Below, piece by piece: positions 8,599 to 16,714 of a stretch of DNA of 64,000 nt. The stretch's first letter is position 1, and every line of letters begins with the position of its first letter. Below the pieces are notes generated by a model. That model was not told where the DNA came from and did not search any database. It saw nothing but the letters and a program-made list of their open reading frames with translations. The position numbers and the translations under genes were made by a program. The stretch lies in contig DAOUHY010000265.1 in the NCBI GenBank assembly GCA_034428435.1, positions 1 to 64,000 of the forward strand, written 5' to 3'. Source of the DNA: Bin5 sp034428435. Its GTDB lineage: Bacteria > Chloroflexota > Anaerolineae > Caldilineales > Caldilineaceae.

Positions 8599-10473
8599 AT
8601 GTTGCGGGTCAAGATTGTCTGTACTATTGGGCCGACCAGCACGGATCCCGAAGTTTTGGCGCAACTGATCGACGCGGGCATGAACGTAGCCCGTATCAAC
8701 ATGAGTCACGGCGACCACGAGTTCCACGCCCGCAATATCCACACGATTCGTGAGATTGCCCAAGAGCGCAACCGGCCGGTCGCGATTCTGGTCGATCTGC
8801 AGGGACCGAAACTACGTGTGGGCGAAATGCAGGCAGGGGGCGTCCCGCTGACAGCCGGTGAGGAGTTGATACTCACCACCGAAGAGATTGTCGGCGAACC
8901 TGGACTCGTGCCGATCCAGAATAAGGAGGTTCCGGCCAGCATCGAGGAGGGCCGGAGCGAATCGTCAATGCAGTCAGCGGGAGAGACGCAAGAACGGATA
9001 CTGCTGGATGACGGATTGCTTGAACTGGAGGTAATTGAAGCGACCGAGACGACGGTGCGAACGCGGGTGATCGTCGGGGGCGTTTTGCAGGATCGCAAGG
9101 GAATGAACCTTCCTCAGACCAAGCTGACGGTTCCTTCAATGACCGAGAAGGACCGAGTTGACGTCGATTTCGCTCTGGAACATCAGGCCGACTGGATCGC
9201 GCTCAGCTTTGTGCGCACGGCAGCCGATGTCCAAGCGCTGCGAAAGGTGGTGCAGAGCCGGGCGCCCTTGGGACGGGCCACGCCGATCATCTCCAAGATC
9301 GAAAAGCCTGAAGCGGTGGAGAACATCGAGGAGATCATTCAGGCCTCGGACGGCCTGATGGTGGCACGGGGTGACCTGGGCATCGAGACCAGCCCCGAAG
9401 CCGTGCCGATGATCCAGAAGATGATCATCGCCCGCTGTATCGGCACTGACAAGCCGGTGATCACAGCAACGCAGATGCTGGAATCGATGATTCGCAACCC
9501 GCGTCCGACGCGTGCCGAAGCCAGCGACGTTGCGAATGCCGTGCTGGATGGGAGCGATGCCATAATGCTCTCTGGGGAGACGGCCGCGGGCAACTATCCG
9601 GTTCAGACGGTCCAGACGATGGCAAATATTGCCAAAGAAGCAGAGCGAGTGCGAAGCGTTACCCAACCACACTACCGACCCTCGCAGCAGGCAGTGGACG
9701 GCTTCTTTGGCACTGTGGCGGACAGTTCGGAGCAGGGGACGGACAAGAGTTCGGGGGGCGCGCCATCGGTAGCCGAAGCTGTCAGCCAGGCCACTGTAGC
9801 GACTGCGGAGGACGTTGGCGCGGCGGCTATCATCGCGCCGACGGCAAGGGGAGCGACGGCCAAAAAGCTGGCGCGTTTCCGCCCGTCGGTTCCCATCATC
9901 GCGGTGACGCCCAGCCACCTGGTTTACCGTCAGCTGGCCCTCTACTGGGGGGTATTCCCGTTGATGGGCCAGCGCATGAACACCATCGACGAGATGCTGG
10001 AGGACGCGGTGCGCATTGCACTGCGGGCCGGATTCGTCCAGCAGGGCGATGTTACGGTGGTGACAGGCGGGGTGGTTGGCGGCGTGCCGGGAGAAACGAA
10101 TCTGATGACGGTCCGGCGCATTGCCAGGGTGCTGATGCATGGTCAGGGCGTTGGCAACCGACGTATGAGCGGGCGCGTGGTGCGGCTAAAGCCGGGACAG
10201 GACCCGCTTGAAGAGGTGTTGCAGAACCGGATGATGACGACGCAGGACATTCTGGTGGCGGAGGAGCTGAACCACGTAAGTATGGACCTGGTCTATCATG
10301 CAGGTGGATTAATCACCGCGGAATCGGCGCCCGACAGTATTGCGGCACTGGCGGCTGTGGAGTTGGGCATCCCAGCGATCCTACAGGCGAAGGGAGAGTG
10401 GGATGAACTGGAGGACGGCCAGACAGTCGTAATCGATGCCCGAACAGGGAACGTCTACGAGTGGGACCTGTAG
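8599..10473 (+). CDS. pyk: Pyruvate kinase with C-terminal PEP-utiliser-like domain
   Basis: 624 residues; converts phosphoenolpyruvate and ADP to pyruvate and ATP. The start MLRVKIVCTIGPTS at 8599 matches the family N-terminus. The active-site signature ISKIEKPEAVENIEEI, the MVARGDLGIE loop and KPVITATQMLESM are all present. The B domain has an insertion of roughly 16 residues (rich in E/S/Q) just before RILLDDGL. After the allosteric C domain there is an extra ~110-residue module resembling the PEP-utiliser/ECT domain of Bacillus-type pyruvate kinases, ending VELGIPAILQAKG. The usual TSHAA phospho-histidine motif is replaced by TAESAPDS, so this module is probably structural. It is convergent with the MFS gene, with 22 bases between stops. 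Confidence 0.93.
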   Translation: MLRVKIVCTIGPTSTDPEVLAQLIDAGMNVARINMSHGDHEFHARNIHTIREIAQERNRPVAILVDLQGPKLRVGEMQAGGVPLTAGEELILTTEEIVGEPGLVPIQNKEVPASIEEGRSESSMQSAGETQERILLDDGLLELEVIEATETTVRTRVIVGGVLQDRKGMNLPQTKLTVPSMTEKDRVDVDFALEHQADWIALSFVRTAADVQALRKVVQSRAPLGRATPIISKIEKPEAVENIEEIIQASDGLMVARGDLGIETSPEAVPMIQKMIIARCIGTDKPVITATQMLESMIRNPRPTRAEASDVANAVLDGSDAIMLSGETAAGNYPVQTVQTMANIAKEAERVRSVTQPHYRPSQQAVDGFFGTVADSSEQGTDKSSGGAPSVAEAVSQATVATAEDVGAAAIIAPTARGATAKKLARFRPSVPIIAVTPSHLVYRQLALYWGVFPLMGQRMNTIDEMLEDAVRIALRAGFVQQGDVTVVTGGVVGGVPGETNLMTVRRIARVLMHGQGVGNRRMSGRVVRLKPGQDPLEEVLQNRMMTTQDILVAEELNHVSMDLVYHAGGLITAESAPDSIAALAAVELGIPAILQAKGEWDELEDGQTVVIDARTGNVYEWDL

Positions 10474-10495
10474 ATTGGCCCAATATTGAGAAGGT

Positions 10496-11890
10496 CTAGA
10501 CAACTGCCGGGGGTTTGTTGCCCGATTCGGCGATGGCCCGGCGGACATCCACTCTGAGCAGCAGTGCAAGCCCCACCACAAAGAAAAGAATGATCGAGAC
10601 GATCGCAGGGCGCAGGCTGCCTGTGAACTGGTTTACGAGGCCGAAGGCCAGCGGGCCCAGCCAGGAGGTGCCGCGTTCGCTGACTTCGTAGATGGAGAAG
10701 AACTCAGCCTCTTTTCCTTGCGGAATCATGTTGGCGAAGAGGCCACGGCTGACCGCCTGTGTGCCTCCCATCACCAGAGCGATAAAACCTCCCAAAATCC
10801 AGAATTCCAGTATACGGCTCTCCCCTCTGAGGCCGAGGTAGGCATAGATCACAACGATTGTCCACACGATCAGACCGATGATCAGTGCTTTTTTTGCCCC
10901 GACGCGCATAGCCAACCTGCCAAAGAGGAGTGCGCCGCCAAAGGCCACAAACTGGATCATCAGGATTATCATGGTCAGAACGTCCTGCTCGATCTCCAGC
11001 CCTCCCTGCACCAGCGGGGCAGCGGCAAAGACGGCGGCTACAGCGAATACGGTTTGAATGCCGTCGTTGTACAGTAGATAGGCGATCAGAAAGCGGACGG
11101 TGTGGGGATAGTCGGCGGCCTCCTGGAAGGTTTCCCAGAGCTGCTTGAGACCGGTTGACAGGTATGTCTCGCCGGGAGGAAGCGCCTTGGCCGTGTCGCG
11201 CGAACGCAGAAGCCTCCAGGTTACGAAGGACCAACCGAACCACCACAGGCCGCCTGAGAACAGATTTATGCGGACGGCCAGGCCGCTGTCGATACCCAGG
11301 GTGTCACGCATCAGGAAGAAGGCAAGATTGAGCGTCAGAAGCAGGCCGCCCCCGAGGTAGCCAAGCGCCCAGCCCACAGAGGAGACGCGGTCGCGGTCCT
11401 CGGGGTCGGCGATGTCGGGCAGGTAGGCGTTGTAGAAGACGATGGCTGCGCCGAAGCAGAGATTGGCGAAAATAAAGAGGAGACCTCCCAGCCACCAGGT
11501 CTGGTCGACTATAAAGAACATGAACATGGTGGCCCAGGAGCCGGCGACGGCGAAGATCTGCATCAGCCTCTTGCGCAGGCTGGAGTAATCAGCGATGGCG
11601 CCCAGAATCGGCAGGAACAAGACCTGCAAGATAACGGAGATCGAAATGCAGTAGGAGACGAATGAATAGGGCGCCATCGGAACGCCCAGAATTCGGACCA
11701 ACCCATCGGCGCCGGCCGCCTGTTCGGCCAGATTAGAGACATAGGGGCCGAGGAAGACAGCACCAACGGTTGTCGAAAAGGCGGAATTGGCCCAGTCATA
11801 GAAGTACCAGCCGAGTTGCTCGCGGCGGTTGCCGGGCTCAATATCGGGCGCGGGAGGCTGATTCAGGTCAGCAGACGATTCCGTTGGCAT
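10496..11890 (-). CDS. MFS transporter, UMF1/Atg22-like
   Basis: 464 residues with about 12 predicted membrane segments. The N-terminal motif QLGWYFYDWANSAF is diagnostic of the UMF1 (Atg22-like) branch of the major facilitator superfamily, followed by conserved LGAIADYSSLRKRLM and FYNAYLPDIAD stretches. Fungal Atg22 exports amino acids from the vacuole; bacterial substrates are mostly unknown, so only 'efflux or uptake carrier' can be stated. AAGGAG lies seven bases before the ATG. The gene follows mtaB on the same strand with a 53-base gap and may be co-transcribed with it. Confidence 0.88.
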   Translation of the reverse strand: MPTESSADLNQPPAPDIEPGNRREQLGWYFYDWANSAFSTTVGAVFLGPYVSNLAEQAAGADGLVRILGVPMAPYSFVSYCISISVILQVLFLPILGAIADYSSLRKRLMQIFAVAGSWATMFMFFIVDQTWWLGGLLFIFANLCFGAAIVFYNAYLPDIADPEDRDRVSSVGWALGYLGGGLLLTLNLAFFLMRDTLGIDSGLAVRINLFSGGLWWFGWSFVTWRLLRSRDTAKALPPGETYLSTGLKQLWETFQEAADYPHTVRFLIAYLLYNDGIQTVFAVAAVFAAAPLVQGGLEIEQDVLTMIILMIQFVAFGGALLFGRLAMRVGAKKALIIGLIVWTIVVIYAYLGLRGESRILEFWILGGFIALVMGGTQAVSRGLFANMIPQGKEAEFFSIYEVSERGTSWLGPLAFGLVNQFTGSLRPAIVSIILFFVVGLALLLRVDVRRAIAESGNKPPAVV

Positions 11891-11943
11891 CAGATGCTCC
11901 TTGCTGGCTGACGCGGCAAATGGGACTTCTGCGTACAGGGTCC

Positions 11944-13305
11944 TTAAATGTCCGCAGGTCGAGGCTCTGGCACCTGGGGTACACCATACAGGGTTTCGCC
12001 GTGGAGTTCGTCCAGGCGGACGGGGGTGATGCGGTTGCCGAGGTCAAGGCCGGAGGGCGCCTGGGCCGTCACGCGCAGGTAGTTGTCGGTCAGGCCGCTC
12101 CAGAGAAGGGAGTCGGGCTGATCGGCCAGTTGCCGGCCGCTGCCTTCCCAGAGAACGGGGCGCGTCGATCCGATAAATCGGGTCCGTTCGAGGCGGCCTG
12201 TGCGTGCAACGACCTGGTGCATGCGCTGCGAACGTTCTCGCTTGACCGACTTCGGCACCTGGTCGTCGAATCGGGCGGCGGCCGTGCCGGCGCGGGGGCT
12301 GAAGGGGAAGATGTGGGCGTGGGCAAAGCGCATCTCTTCGACGAAGCGCAGGCCCTCTTCATGTTCGGCCTCGGATTCACCGGGAAAACCGACTATCACG
12401 TCGGTAGTGATGATGAGGTCGGGGATGGCTGCGCGGGCGTCGGCGACCAGCTTGCGGAAGCTCGTTACAGTACAGCGGCGGGCCATGCGGCGCAACTGGG
12501 CGTCCGTTCCGGCCTGCAGGGGCAGATGCAGATGGGGGCAGAGACGTCCCGGCCAGCGTTGCCAGAGGTCGAAGAAGCCGTCGGCCAGTTCCCAGGGTTC
12601 CAGGCTGCTGAGGCGCAGGCGGGCGACGTCGGTGTCGGTGAGGATGGCGGCGGTCAGTTCCTTAAGATCGGTCCGCTGGCTCACGGAAAGGTCCCTACCG
12701 AAAGCACCGAGGTGGACGCCGGTGAGCACGGCTTCGCGGTAGCCGTTGCGGACCAGTGCCTGAACTTCCTGCACCACATCGGCAATGGTGCGGCTGCGGC
12801 TGTCGCCGCGCAGGGTGGTAACGATGCAGAACGTGCAGCGGTTCTGGCAACCGTCCTGGACTTTGACGAAGGCGCGTGTGCGGCCGCCGTCCTCGTCAGG
12901 GGAAGCGGTGGCGAAGGGGGTACCGTACGGTTGAATGCGGGCGAGATCTTTGGGATCGGAGAACTCTGCGCTCCAGGGCTCGAGGAGCGAGTGCAGCATC
13001 TCCTTGGACTGGTTGTCGGCGACCAGCTCGACGCCGGGAAGAGCGGCGCTCTCCCTGGGAGCGAGGGTGGCGTAACAGCCGGTCAAGGCGATGCGGGCAT
13101 CGGGGTTGCACTTGTTGAGGTGGCGGGCGGCTTGGCGGCTTTTGCGGGCGGCCTGGGCGGTGACGGCGCAGGTGTTGAGCACGATCACGTGGGCGTCTTC
13201 GGGCCGGCCGACGATGCGATGACCGGCAGCGCTGAGGCGACCTGCAAGTGTGCTGTTTTCGCTGAAGTTGAGCCGGCAACCCAGCTGGTCGAGAAATACG
13301 CGCAT
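11944..13305 (-). CDS. mtaB: tRNA (N6-threonylcarbamoyladenosine(37)-C2)-methylthiotransferase MtaB
   Basis: 453 residues. The enzyme uses two 4Fe-4S clusters and S-adenosylmethionine to add a methylthio group to t6A at tRNA position 37. Seen: an N-terminal UPF0004 domain with the cluster cysteines (QLGCRLN, LNTCAVT, LTGCYA), the radical-SAM triad Cys153, Cys157 and Cys160 in DGCQNRCTFC, the GVHLGAFGRDL motif, and a C-terminal TRAM-like stretch. The length matches MtaB rather than MiaB or RimO, and GCRLN is the MtaB form of the motif. I start at 13305 (MRVFLDQLGCRLN); a 26-residue upstream extension lacks similarity. It is divergent from the isomerase-like gene at 13430. Confidence 0.92.
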   Translation of the reverse strand: MRVFLDQLGCRLNFSENSTLAGRLSAAGHRIVGRPEDAHVIVLNTCAVTAQAARKSRQAARHLNKCNPDARIALTGCYATLAPRESAALPGVELVADNQSKEMLHSLLEPWSAEFSDPKDLARIQPYGTPFATASPDEDGGRTRAFVKVQDGCQNRCTFCIVTTLRGDSRSRTIADVVQEVQALVRNGYREAVLTGVHLGAFGRDLSVSQRTDLKELTAAILTDTDVARLRLSSLEPWELADGFFDLWQRWPGRLCPHLHLPLQAGTDAQLRRMARRCTVTSFRKLVADARAAIPDLIITTDVIVGFPGESEAEHEEGLRFVEEMRFAHAHIFPFSPRAGTAAARFDDQVPKSVKRERSQRMHQVVARTGRLERTRFIGSTRPVLWEGSGRQLADQPDSLLWSGLTDNYLRVTAQAPSGLDLGNRITPVRLDELHGETLYGVPQVPEPRPADI

Positions 13306-13393
13306 GGTATGCTGCTTGTGGCTGGTTGCCAGCGGCCGCCCTAGGTCAGACGCAACTGGCCTTTGGTGAGGACAGGATAACACAGAAACTTTC

Positions 13394-13422
13394 TTACCAT
13401 TTAATCACGGATCAGGTATACT
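13394..13422 (+). promoter_or_regulatory. Promoter giving an apparently leaderless transcript
   Basis: TTACCA (13394-13399), a 17-base spacer and TATACT (13417-13422) form a reasonable sigma-70 type promoter. Only seven bases separate the -10 from the ATG at 13430, so the expected start point is at or next to the A of the start codon. No Shine-Dalgarno sequence fits in that gap. Confidence 0.5.
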
Positions 13423-13429
13423 CGAACCT

Positions 13430-14254
13430 ATGAAACTGTCACTTTCAGTACGGGTCGCGGAAAGCTTCAACAACAAGCGGGAAAGCGCTATACCGTTGGA
13501 GGAGCTGGCGCGCATCGCGGCCGACGCGGGATACGAGGCCCTGTGTATGCGTGCGTCGGTTGTCGGGGTGCACAGCCCTGTGGGCACGGCGGAACGCGTT
13601 AAGGGCACGGTAAGCGAGCAGGGGTTGACCATCTCGATGGTTACGGCTGATTTTCCCGTCCCGGAGAACAGCGACGAAGGGCCGAACAGCCTGCGCAACA
13701 TCACGACTTCTCTGGACCTGGCGGAGGCACTGGGCGCGGACTTAATCCGCATCTGCATGAAGAAGGAGGAGGATATCGGGCATGCGCGGCGAGCAGCCGA
13801 CGAGGCCCGCGAGCGGGGCATCCGCCTGGCACATCAGAGCCACACGCGCAGCCTGTTTGAGACGGTGGAGGGGTCAGTGGCGGTGCTCAGGGAGGTGGGC
13901 AGGCCCAATTTCGGCATTATCTACGAACCCGCCAATCTGGCCCTATGCGGCCAGGCGTACGGAGAGTCGACGCTGCGCGCGTTTCAGCCCTGGCTGTTCA
14001 ACGTTTATATGCAAAACCATACGCCCGAGCCGGACGGCCTGCAACCGATGGAGACGTGGACGCGGGGTATGGTCAATTCCACGCTGCGTCCGCTGGACGC
14101 GCCCGGCGGCATCGAGTTTGCGGCGATCTTCGACGGTCTGCGAACGATAGGCTATGACGGCTATGTTACGATGCACCAGGCCTTTGGCGGCGACATGACG
14201 CCGGCGGAGGCGACAAGGCGCACGGCAAAGTTTTTGGGAGGGCTGATAAGGTAG
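13430..14254 (+). CDS. Sugar phosphate isomerase/epimerase-like TIM-barrel protein (AP endonuclease family 2 fold)
   Basis: 274 residues of the xylose-isomerase-like TIM-barrel superfamily, which contains hydroxypyruvate isomerase, myo-inosose dehydratase and sugar epimerases. Seen: the opening KLSLSVRVAE strand, LAEALGADLIRICM, a HQSHTRSLFET stretch with potential metal-ligand residues, YEPANL, and a final GYVTMHQAFGGDMTP. Metal-binding Glu/His residues typical of the family are plausible but cannot be assigned with certainty. Substrate unknown. It stands alone between mtaB (divergent) and the glutamate dehydrogenase gene. The transcript may be leaderless. Confidence 0.78.
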   Translation: MKLSLSVRVAESFNNKRESAIPLEELARIAADAGYEALCMRASVVGVHSPVGTAERVKGTVSEQGLTISMVTADFPVPENSDEGPNSLRNITTSLDLAEALGADLIRICMKKEEDIGHARRAADEARERGIRLAHQSHTRSLFETVEGSVAVLREVGRPNFGIIYEPANLALCGQAYGESTLRAFQPWLFNVYMQNHTPEPDGLQPMETWTRGMVNSTLRPLDAPGGIEFAAIFDGLRTIGYDGYVTMHQAFGGDMTPAEATRRTAKFLGGLIR

Positions 14255-14258
14255 GCGC

Positions 14259-14280
14259 GGCACGCAACCTGCAGCGTGCC
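14259..14280 (+). terminator. Hairpin after the isomerase-like gene, possible weak terminator
   Basis: A perfect seven-pair stem GGCACGC/GCGTGCC with an eight-base loop begins five bases after the stop codon. There is no following T-run, so it could be a factor-dependent terminator or an mRNA-stabilising 3' hairpin. Confidence 0.3.
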
Positions 14281-14364
14281 AGCCGTGCGCAGGAACTCTG
14301 TTGGCAGCAGCGATCAGCGACTCAGGCGGTAGTGTCTGAGTTTACAACCAAAGAGGGTTTTTCA

Positions 14365-15837
14365 ATGACGAAAAGACGGCACAACGCGAATTCCGCGGCG
14401 CGGGAAGCGAGCGGCTCGAAGGACCAGTCTGCATCCCGCTCCGAGGCCGACGAGAACAACGCTTCTGCCCCTTCACTTGGAGATTCAAATACGCCTTCTA
14501 CCCCAGCAGGCAGTGCCTCTAAGCAGCACGTTACTCCAAAATCCCAACCAACTGAAACCGACTCGGCGCCAGCGCAGCCCCACCCAGTTCAGCGCGCCAG
14601 CGCGTTCTCCGTGGCCCAGGAACAGTTGAATCGCGTCGCAAGAGCCATGGACCTTGACGACGATTTGCGGGCACATCTGAGTATGCCGCGCCGGGAACTG
14701 ATCGTGCACTTTCCGGTGGAGATGGATGATGGCTCTTTGCGAAATTTCACCGGATTCCGAGTGCATCACAACACGGCGTTGGGGCCCACAAAAGGGGGTA
14801 TCCGCTACCATCCGGACGTGACCCTGGACGAATCGCGGGCACTGGCCATGTGGATGACGTGGAAGTGCGCGTTGATGAACCTGCCGTATGGGGGCGCCAA
14901 GGGTGGTGTCATCGTCAATCCAAAGGAGCTGTCGGAGAGGGAACTGCAGGCGATGACCCGTCGCTACACGTCGGAGATCAGTCTCTTCATTGGCCCGGAG
15001 ATGGACATTCCGGCGCCGGACGTGGGAACTGACGCGAGAGTGATGGCGTGGGTGATGGACACGTATTCGATGAATCGGGGTTATTCGGTGCCGGCGGTGA
15101 CGACCGGTAAGCCGCTGGCCGTGGGCGGTTCTGCCGGCAGGGAGTATGCCACCGGTCTCGGCATTACATACATAACCAGGGCGATGCTTCGGCGCCGCAT
15201 GGGTCTTCACATAGAGGATGCAACGGTGGCGATACAGGGGTTCGGTAATGTCGGTAGTTGGGCTGCAAGGGCAATGCATGAACGGGGCGCCAAGGTCGTA
15301 GCCGTCAGCGACGTGAACGGCGCAGTGTATGACGAACGGGGGCTTGACCCGCGCCATCTAAAGAGCTTCGCTGAAGAGACGGGGTCGGTCGTTGGCTATC
15401 CGCGCGCGGATTCTCTGACGAACGAAGAGCTGCTGGAATTGAAAGTGGACGTTCTGATTCCGGCGGCACTGGAAGGGCAGATTACAAGAGAGAATGCGGA
15501 CAAGATAAACGCCCGCGTGATCGCCGAAGGGGCCAACGGGCCGACTACGCCGGAAGCCGACCGCATTCTGGAGGACAAGGGCGTCCTGATCATCCCGGAT
15601 ATTCTGTGCAATGCCGGCGGTGTGGTGGTCAGTTACTTTGAATGGGTGCAGGACCTGCAGGCCTTTTCCTGGGACGAGAGCGAAATCCGGCTTCAGATGA
15701 AACGCAAGCTACTGGACAACCTGGACGATGTGCTGGCGATCACTCTTCAGACCGGTCAGGACCTGAGGACGGCGGCCTACACAATTGCGATCCAGCGGAT
15801 TGTGGATGCGGTGAAGTATCGGGGCATCTATCCGTAA
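14365..15837 (+). CDS. gdhA: Glu/Leu/Phe/Val-type glutamate dehydrogenase with a disordered N-terminal extension
   Basis: 490 residues. The enzyme interconverts glutamate with 2-oxoglutarate and ammonia using NAD(P). Residues from about 85 on match the family: the KGGIRYHP substrate motif, catalytic PYGGAKGGV, DIPAPDVGT, the Rossmann AIQGFGNVGSWAA and the conserved AEGANGPTT. The first ~80 residues are low-complexity (Ser, Asn, Ala, Pro and charged) with no counterpart in typical 415-430-residue family members. I prefer ATG at 14365 because AAGAGGG lies eight bases upstream; a GTG at 14332 in the same frame is the alternative. A role in ammonium assimilation would complement the amt-PII cluster at 58.5-60.9 kb, but there is no direct linkage. 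Confidence 0.92.
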   Translation: MTKRRHNANSAAREASGSKDQSASRSEADENNASAPSLGDSNTPSTPAGSASKQHVTPKSQPTETDSAPAQPHPVQRASAFSVAQEQLNRVARAMDLDDDLRAHLSMPRRELIVHFPVEMDDGSLRNFTGFRVHHNTALGPTKGGIRYHPDVTLDESRALAMWMTWKCALMNLPYGGAKGGVIVNPKELSERELQAMTRRYTSEISLFIGPEMDIPAPDVGTDARVMAWVMDTYSMNRGYSVPAVTTGKPLAVGGSAGREYATGLGITYITRAMLRRRMGLHIEDATVAIQGFGNVGSWAARAMHERGAKVVAVSDVNGAVYDERGLDPRHLKSFAEETGSVVGYPRADSLTNEELLELKVDVLIPAALEGQITRENADKINARVIAEGANGPTTPEADRILEDKGVLIIPDILCNAGGVVVSYFEWVQDLQAFSWDESEIRLQMKRKLLDNLDDVLAITLQTGQDLRTAAYTIAIQRIVDAVKYRGIYP

Positions 15838-15857
15838 CTTGCGTTGAGGTACGACCT

Positions 15858-15926
15858 TCAGGTCGGGCCCACCAGCACAACAAAGTCGCGAGTGATTTCG
15901 CGATGAAAGCTATCGGGCAAGCGCGC
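15858..15926 (-). pseudogene. Remnant C-terminus of the MNT gene beyond its premature stop
   Basis: Reading on in the same frame past the TAA of the MNT gene (15927-15929) gives 22 codons encoding ARLPDSFHREITRDFVVL and four more residues before a TGA at 15858-15860. This matches the conserved MNT family ending, where ...DWARLPESFHREI... is expected. The TAA stands exactly where the conserved Trp codon should be. The frame is otherwise intact, so the loss looks recent. Confidence 0.7.
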
Positions 15927-16175
15927 TTAATCCCGGGCTTCGATGAGAAAAGGGATAGTTGAATCGCGCAGGGCCTCTTCCAAGTCTACAAGCTGGTCGA
16001 TCGGGATTTCGTTCAGTTCGGGGCTGCGCAATACCAGGGCCAAAGCGCTGCCGTCGTGGCTGTGCCCGCTGATGCGACTGCCGTAAGCCCATACCTCGAC
16101 TTCGGGCACGTGGGCGCGCAGGATGTCTTCGAGCATACGGCGATGCCTCAATTTCAGGTGCAGCCGGTCAGCCAT
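15927..16175 (-). CDS. Degenerate MNT-type minimal nucleotidyltransferase (antitoxin half of HEPN/MNT pair)
   Basis: 82 residues. The fold-defining start is intact (EVWAYGSRISG, Gly32-Ser33), but where active family members have GSDLDLV this protein has GSALALV: both catalytic metal-binding aspartates are alanine (Ala44, Ala46). The protein also stops just before the conserved DWARLPESF ending, which is still encoded downstream. Active MNT proteins neutralise their HEPN partner by adding AMP to its RX4HXY tyrosine; this copy should not be able to do so. It overlaps the HEPN gene by eight bases, the usual two-gene arrangement. It may be a decaying gene or a binding-only partner. Confidence 0.72.
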   Translation of the reverse strand: MADRLHLKLRHRRMLEDILRAHVPEVEVWAYGSRISGHSHDGSALALVLRSPELNEIPIDQLVDLEEALRDSTIPFLIEARD

Positions 16176-16590
16176 CCCGGTCTTCCTCGATTACATTGAC
16201 CAACTCCTCAACGTCAGCGACAAATTGCGGTAGCACCTCCAGCGTTCTTTCAGCGAATTGTTCGCCATATTCGTGCGCGGTTTCATTGCGCGTTGCTCGA
16301 TATTCGAGCCAGCGTTCACATTCGTCGCCGCTGATCAGGCTGTGCTTGGCGGCATGGCGAAAAATGTCATTGAAAGTGAGCTGATCGGCCTGCCGGTTAC
16401 TGGCGAAGTAGGGCCGAAGTTTTTTCTTGAGCAGCCGACCGCTTTGCTCCAGTACGAGCTCAAACTCCTTTACGCAGGCCTCACGGTATATTTCGTACAT
16501 CACATCGCCGGCCTCATACCGCCCATGGCCGTCCCATGCGGTCTTTAGCGTTTGTATACAGTGCCTGATGTACTCCGTGCTGATGGCCAT
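16168..16590 (-). CDS. HEPN-domain protein, HI0074-like nucleotidyltransferase substrate-binding/toxin
   Basis: 140 residues, predicted all-helical, of the HEPN family paired with MNT proteins (HI0074/HepT type). The catalytic-like motif RX4HXY is intact: Arg101, His106 and Tyr108 in RNETAHEY. In characterised pairs the HEPN protein is an RNase toxin and the MNT antitoxin AMPylates the motif tyrosine; related HI0073/HI0074 proteins form a complex without proven toxicity. GGGAGA lies about six bases before the ATG, and the gene overlaps the MNT gene. Because its MNT partner has lost the catalytic residues, either this HEPN is harmless or it is neutralised by binding alone. Confidence 0.82.
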   Translation of the reverse strand: MAISTEYIRHCIQTLKTAWDGHGRYEAGDVMYEIYREACVKEFELVLEQSGRLLKKKLRPYFASNRQADQLTFNDIFRHAAKHSLISGDECERWLEYRATRNETAHEYGEQFAERTLEVLPQFVADVEELVNVIEEDRDG

Positions 16591-16714
16591 GTATTTCTCC
16601 CAAGCATGAACGAACTTTGCTGTTGGGGTAGATTCTCACCAAGAACTCCCTCGGATCACCATTTGCGCAGAGCCACATCAGTTTAAAAGATTTCACCTGA
16701 CACGTGCGATTTAT

